Shown here: piece by piece, positions 62,039-64,000 of the stretch
Layout of the letters: each line of letters opens with the position of its first letter
How positions within the stretch are numbered: position 1 is the stretch's first letter
NCBI GenBank assembly: GCA_032622095.1
Contig: CP136067.1
Location: forward strand, 198,178,052-198,242,051
Direction of reading: 5' to 3'
DNA: 64,000 bases
Origin: Siphonodentalium dalli
Lineage: Eukaryota > Mollusca > Scaphopoda > Gadilida > Siphonodentaliidae
Notes under the pieces: generated by a model
What the model was told of the DNA's origin: nothing
The model's database searches: none
The model's input: the letters and a program-made list of their open reading frames with translations, nothing else
Translations under genes and position numbers: made by a program

Positions 62039-62284
62039 TAACCATTTGAGTGCCAGGTCCGATTTTTTTAACAACCCATGTACCCTGTGCCAATGCATTC
62101 TCTTATATATGCGAGTCGACCATAGGTCGCCTCGCATATATAAGAGAATGCATTGGCCTAATATTGTTTTGTTTTTTTGTTTTTTAACAATTTTTTTCAA
62201 TTTTAATAATTTATTCTTATATTCTTTAACAGGCTTATTTTGTAGGTTTAGGGCCGATGAGATCGGCCCCTGGCACTCAAAGGG
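62039..62284. mobile_element. TTAA-flanked MITE carrying one palindrome (R type)
   Basis: TTAA lies at 62035-62038 and 62285-62288. The ends are inverted: the left reads CCATTTGAGTGCCAGG after TAA, and the right complement reads CCCTTTGAGTGCCAGGGG. The 246-bp element holds one intact 69-bp palindrome (62089-62157, preceded by CCCTGTG) and an A/T linker, but the second palindrome is gone. TTAA target and CCCTTT ends suggest a piggyBac-like family distinct from P1-P7. It interrupts the integrase pseudogene. Confidence 0.78.
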
Positions 62285-62375
62285 TTAAAAATAAATATCT
62301 ACATATTACTCTGTTTTCTATAGTACGGATCGATCTTTGGCTTGCTATCTAAGGGTAAAAAGCCACGGGAAGTGT

Positions 62376-62425
62376 CACCGCACCGCACCGCATCGCACCA
62401 CACCGCACCGCATCGCACCGCACCG
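62376..62425. repeat. CACCG/CATCG pentanucleotide repeat
   Basis: Ten units of CACCG with CATCG or CACCA variants. The rest of 62289-62585 shows no gene. Confidence 0.9.
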
Positions 62426-62585
62426 CTGCTGAGAACGTCCGAGCACTCCTTCACCCCCGCCCTGCCAACGTCGTTGGAATTGATGGGTTAAACTGTCTCT
62501 TTGATGTGTGTGACCCGATACAGGAAGGACAACTCTAAATTCACACAACTAGGATATGCGTATCACTTACGAACATTATGCGGTG

Positions 62586-63053
62586 TATGGAATCCTATTA
62601 GGGCCACTTCCTGATGGCGCTTTCGGTGCGCGCCGAAAGCGACAAAAAGTGCGCCATTATTAACGCGCCGAAAGCGACAAAAAGTGCGCCGAAAGCGACA
62701 AAAAGTGCGCACTTTTTGTCGCTTCCAGCGCGCGCCATTAGGGAGTGGACCTAATAGTATGCCTAATGGCGCTTTCGGTGCGCGCCGAAAGCGACAAAAA
62801 GTGCGCCATTAGTAACGCGCCGGCGCGCCGAAACATGGGCTAATATCGCACATTTTGTCGCCGAAAGCGCCGAAAGCGACAAAAAGTGCACCAAAAGCGC
62901 CGAAAGCGACAAAAAGTGCGCCGAAAGCGACAAATAGTGCGCCGTAACGGCGCATATTTTGTCGCTTTCGGCGCGTTACTAATGGCGCACTTTTTGTCGC
63001 TTTCGGCGCGCGCCGAAAGCGCCATTAGGAAGTGGCCCTAATAGGATTCCATA
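62586..63053. mobile_element. GC-rich foldback MITE with target-site duplication
   Basis: The termini TATGGAATCCTATTAGGGCC and their complement define 468 bp, flanked on both sides by GCGGTG (62580-62585 area and 63054-63059), a probable 6-bp duplication. The arms continue through CACTTCCT.ATGGCGCTTTCGG. The interior is made of GCGCCGAAAGCGACAAAAAGT (21 bp) and its reverse complement, arranged directly and inversely many times. GC content contrasts sharply with the surroundings. An open frame inside (62840-63025) is only the repeat. Confidence 0.82.
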
Positions 63054-64000
63054 GCGGTGTCATTGTTAAAGAGCGTTTATATACACGACGAGTATAAATA
63101 CGGCTCAATCGACCGTCTCGGAAACTGGGGATTTCGTACTTAGGGCTTCCAAGGGACGGGGGGGGGGGGGGGAGATTTTCGTATGGTCAGTTTGTCCGCC
63201 TGAGGTGACCTTGACCTTGAAATGGGTACCCACAAATGACCTTGGGCGATATCTCGGTCGTTAGCGGTGACATCGACGTCAACTCGGGACGGGAAATATT
63301 TTTGTCGGGTTATATGCTGTCGACGTGCCTGTACGATGTTACCTTGAAAAACACAAATTAATGGATCGACCAAAGCCAATGGGAATATTTTCGGCGTGCC
63401 TGTACGGGGTTACCTTGACAAACAAAAATTAATGGATCGGCCAAAGCCATGGGACCAATCCCGCCGAGATGACGAGATGCGAAAGACGTGCGGTGTTTTA
63501 GTTCGTGAAACTAGAAAGTGTGTGTGCATTTGAAATTTTGGGGACATCGAGTTTTAAAAAAGAGTATATGAAGGAAGAATATTGTACTTTGTGCCGAGAT
63601 ATACGTATTGCTATTAGGAAATGATGAAGGGAGGAATTGTGTATGTGATTATCGCCTTTACGAATATGCTACGATAATTATAGGAAAGTGGAAAGGACAC
63701 GATTGAGGTTGACAATGATAATGTGGCAGAAACCTCGGGATGTAAACTTTATGATTCTGGAGTATTATATATGTGGACGAATTTATTTGTTGATAACAGC
63801 TCCGATGGGCGCTAATAAATACCGAATACCTCGTTGAATATGGAATATATACGGGGACTGAGATCGGATTGTCGCGAAAGAATTAGCGTCCACCCCCGCG
63901 GTAGGGGAGGGTGTGTTCGATTGACACACTCGGAGTAGGTTCGTCTGCGCCGGGCGGGCGAGAACCGAGTGGGAGTGGCTAAATTTCCGTATAGTAGTAA
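63054..64000. other. No recognisable gene; poly-G and 67-bp tandem repeat
   Basis: A run of 15 G lies at about 63158-63172. TGACCTTGACC occurs near 63205. Two 67-bp units containing GCCTGTACG.TGTTACCTTGA and AATTAATGGATCG lie at about 63325-63455. TATAAATA near 63096 could be a TATA box, but no frame follows it. The window end is GC-rich without a recognisable gene. Confidence 0.5.

Noticed and set aside
63090-63104. TATAAATA as a promoter
   Set aside because: No frame or transcript-like structure follows; AT-rich octamers are frequent here.
1-64000. tRNA, rRNA or snRNA genes
   Set aside because: I looked for B-box-like GGTTCGAATCC and U6-like starts and found no convincing cloverleaf or conserved RNA.

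Overview
The window is eukaryotic and looks like intergenic or repeat-rich chromosomal DNA from an invertebrate. It is AT-rich, has no dense open reading frames, no prokaryotic gene layout, and no host protein-coding gene that I can recognise. The animal assignment rests on its mobile elements: a Polinton/Maverick fragment, a Penelope-like element with a GIY-YIG nuclease, pieces of three non-LTR retrotransposons, and many short inverted-repeat elements with TTAA targets. A marine invertebrate, possibly a mollusc or other lophotrochozoan, fits best, but that is an inference.

Layout. Positions 11-19521 and 19685-38716 are two copies (A and B) of one roughly 19.2-kb unit in head-to-tail tandem, separated by 163 bases. 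The copies are visibly divergent over their first 3.7-3.9 kb and almost identical after that. They differ by clean insertions. A piggyBac-like MITE is present only in B, at a TTAA site that is empty in A. A 510-base segment with a non-LTR-like tail and a 418-base segment flanked by TAGA are present only in A. Each unit carries a set of foldback and MITE elements, a degenerate satellite block, and repeats containing RFX-like X-boxes and TCAAGGTCA half-sites. Copy B ends in a 543-bp partial tandem duplication that runs directly into a Penelope-like GIY-YIG fragment (38960-39303).

The single-copy part (39304-64000) holds, in order: unassigned sequence; a 22-bp minisatellite; an L1-like endonuclease fragment cut short by a palindromic MITE; several tandem-repeat blocks (130-bp, about 100-bp and 120/130-bp units); a degenerate 0.6-0.95-kb repeat family (51.3-54.2 kb); the 3' end of a LINE lying between inverted host repeats (54.7-55.8 kb); the 5' end of a LINE with an ORF1-like frame directly upstream of its endonuclease ORF (57.8-59.6 kb); a decayed Polinton with capsid and integrase genes (59.9-62.0 kb) interrupted by a TTAA-flanked MITE; and a compact GC-rich foldback element with a probable target-site duplication (62586-63053).

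The most striking signal is a 69-bp near-perfect palindrome (27-bp arms beginning GCCAATGCATTCTC). It recurs about two dozen times, counting intact and decayed copies, in this one window, inside elements that have at least three different terminal inverted repeats. It behaves like a module shared or captured by otherwise distinct MITE families. All functional statements about it are inference.
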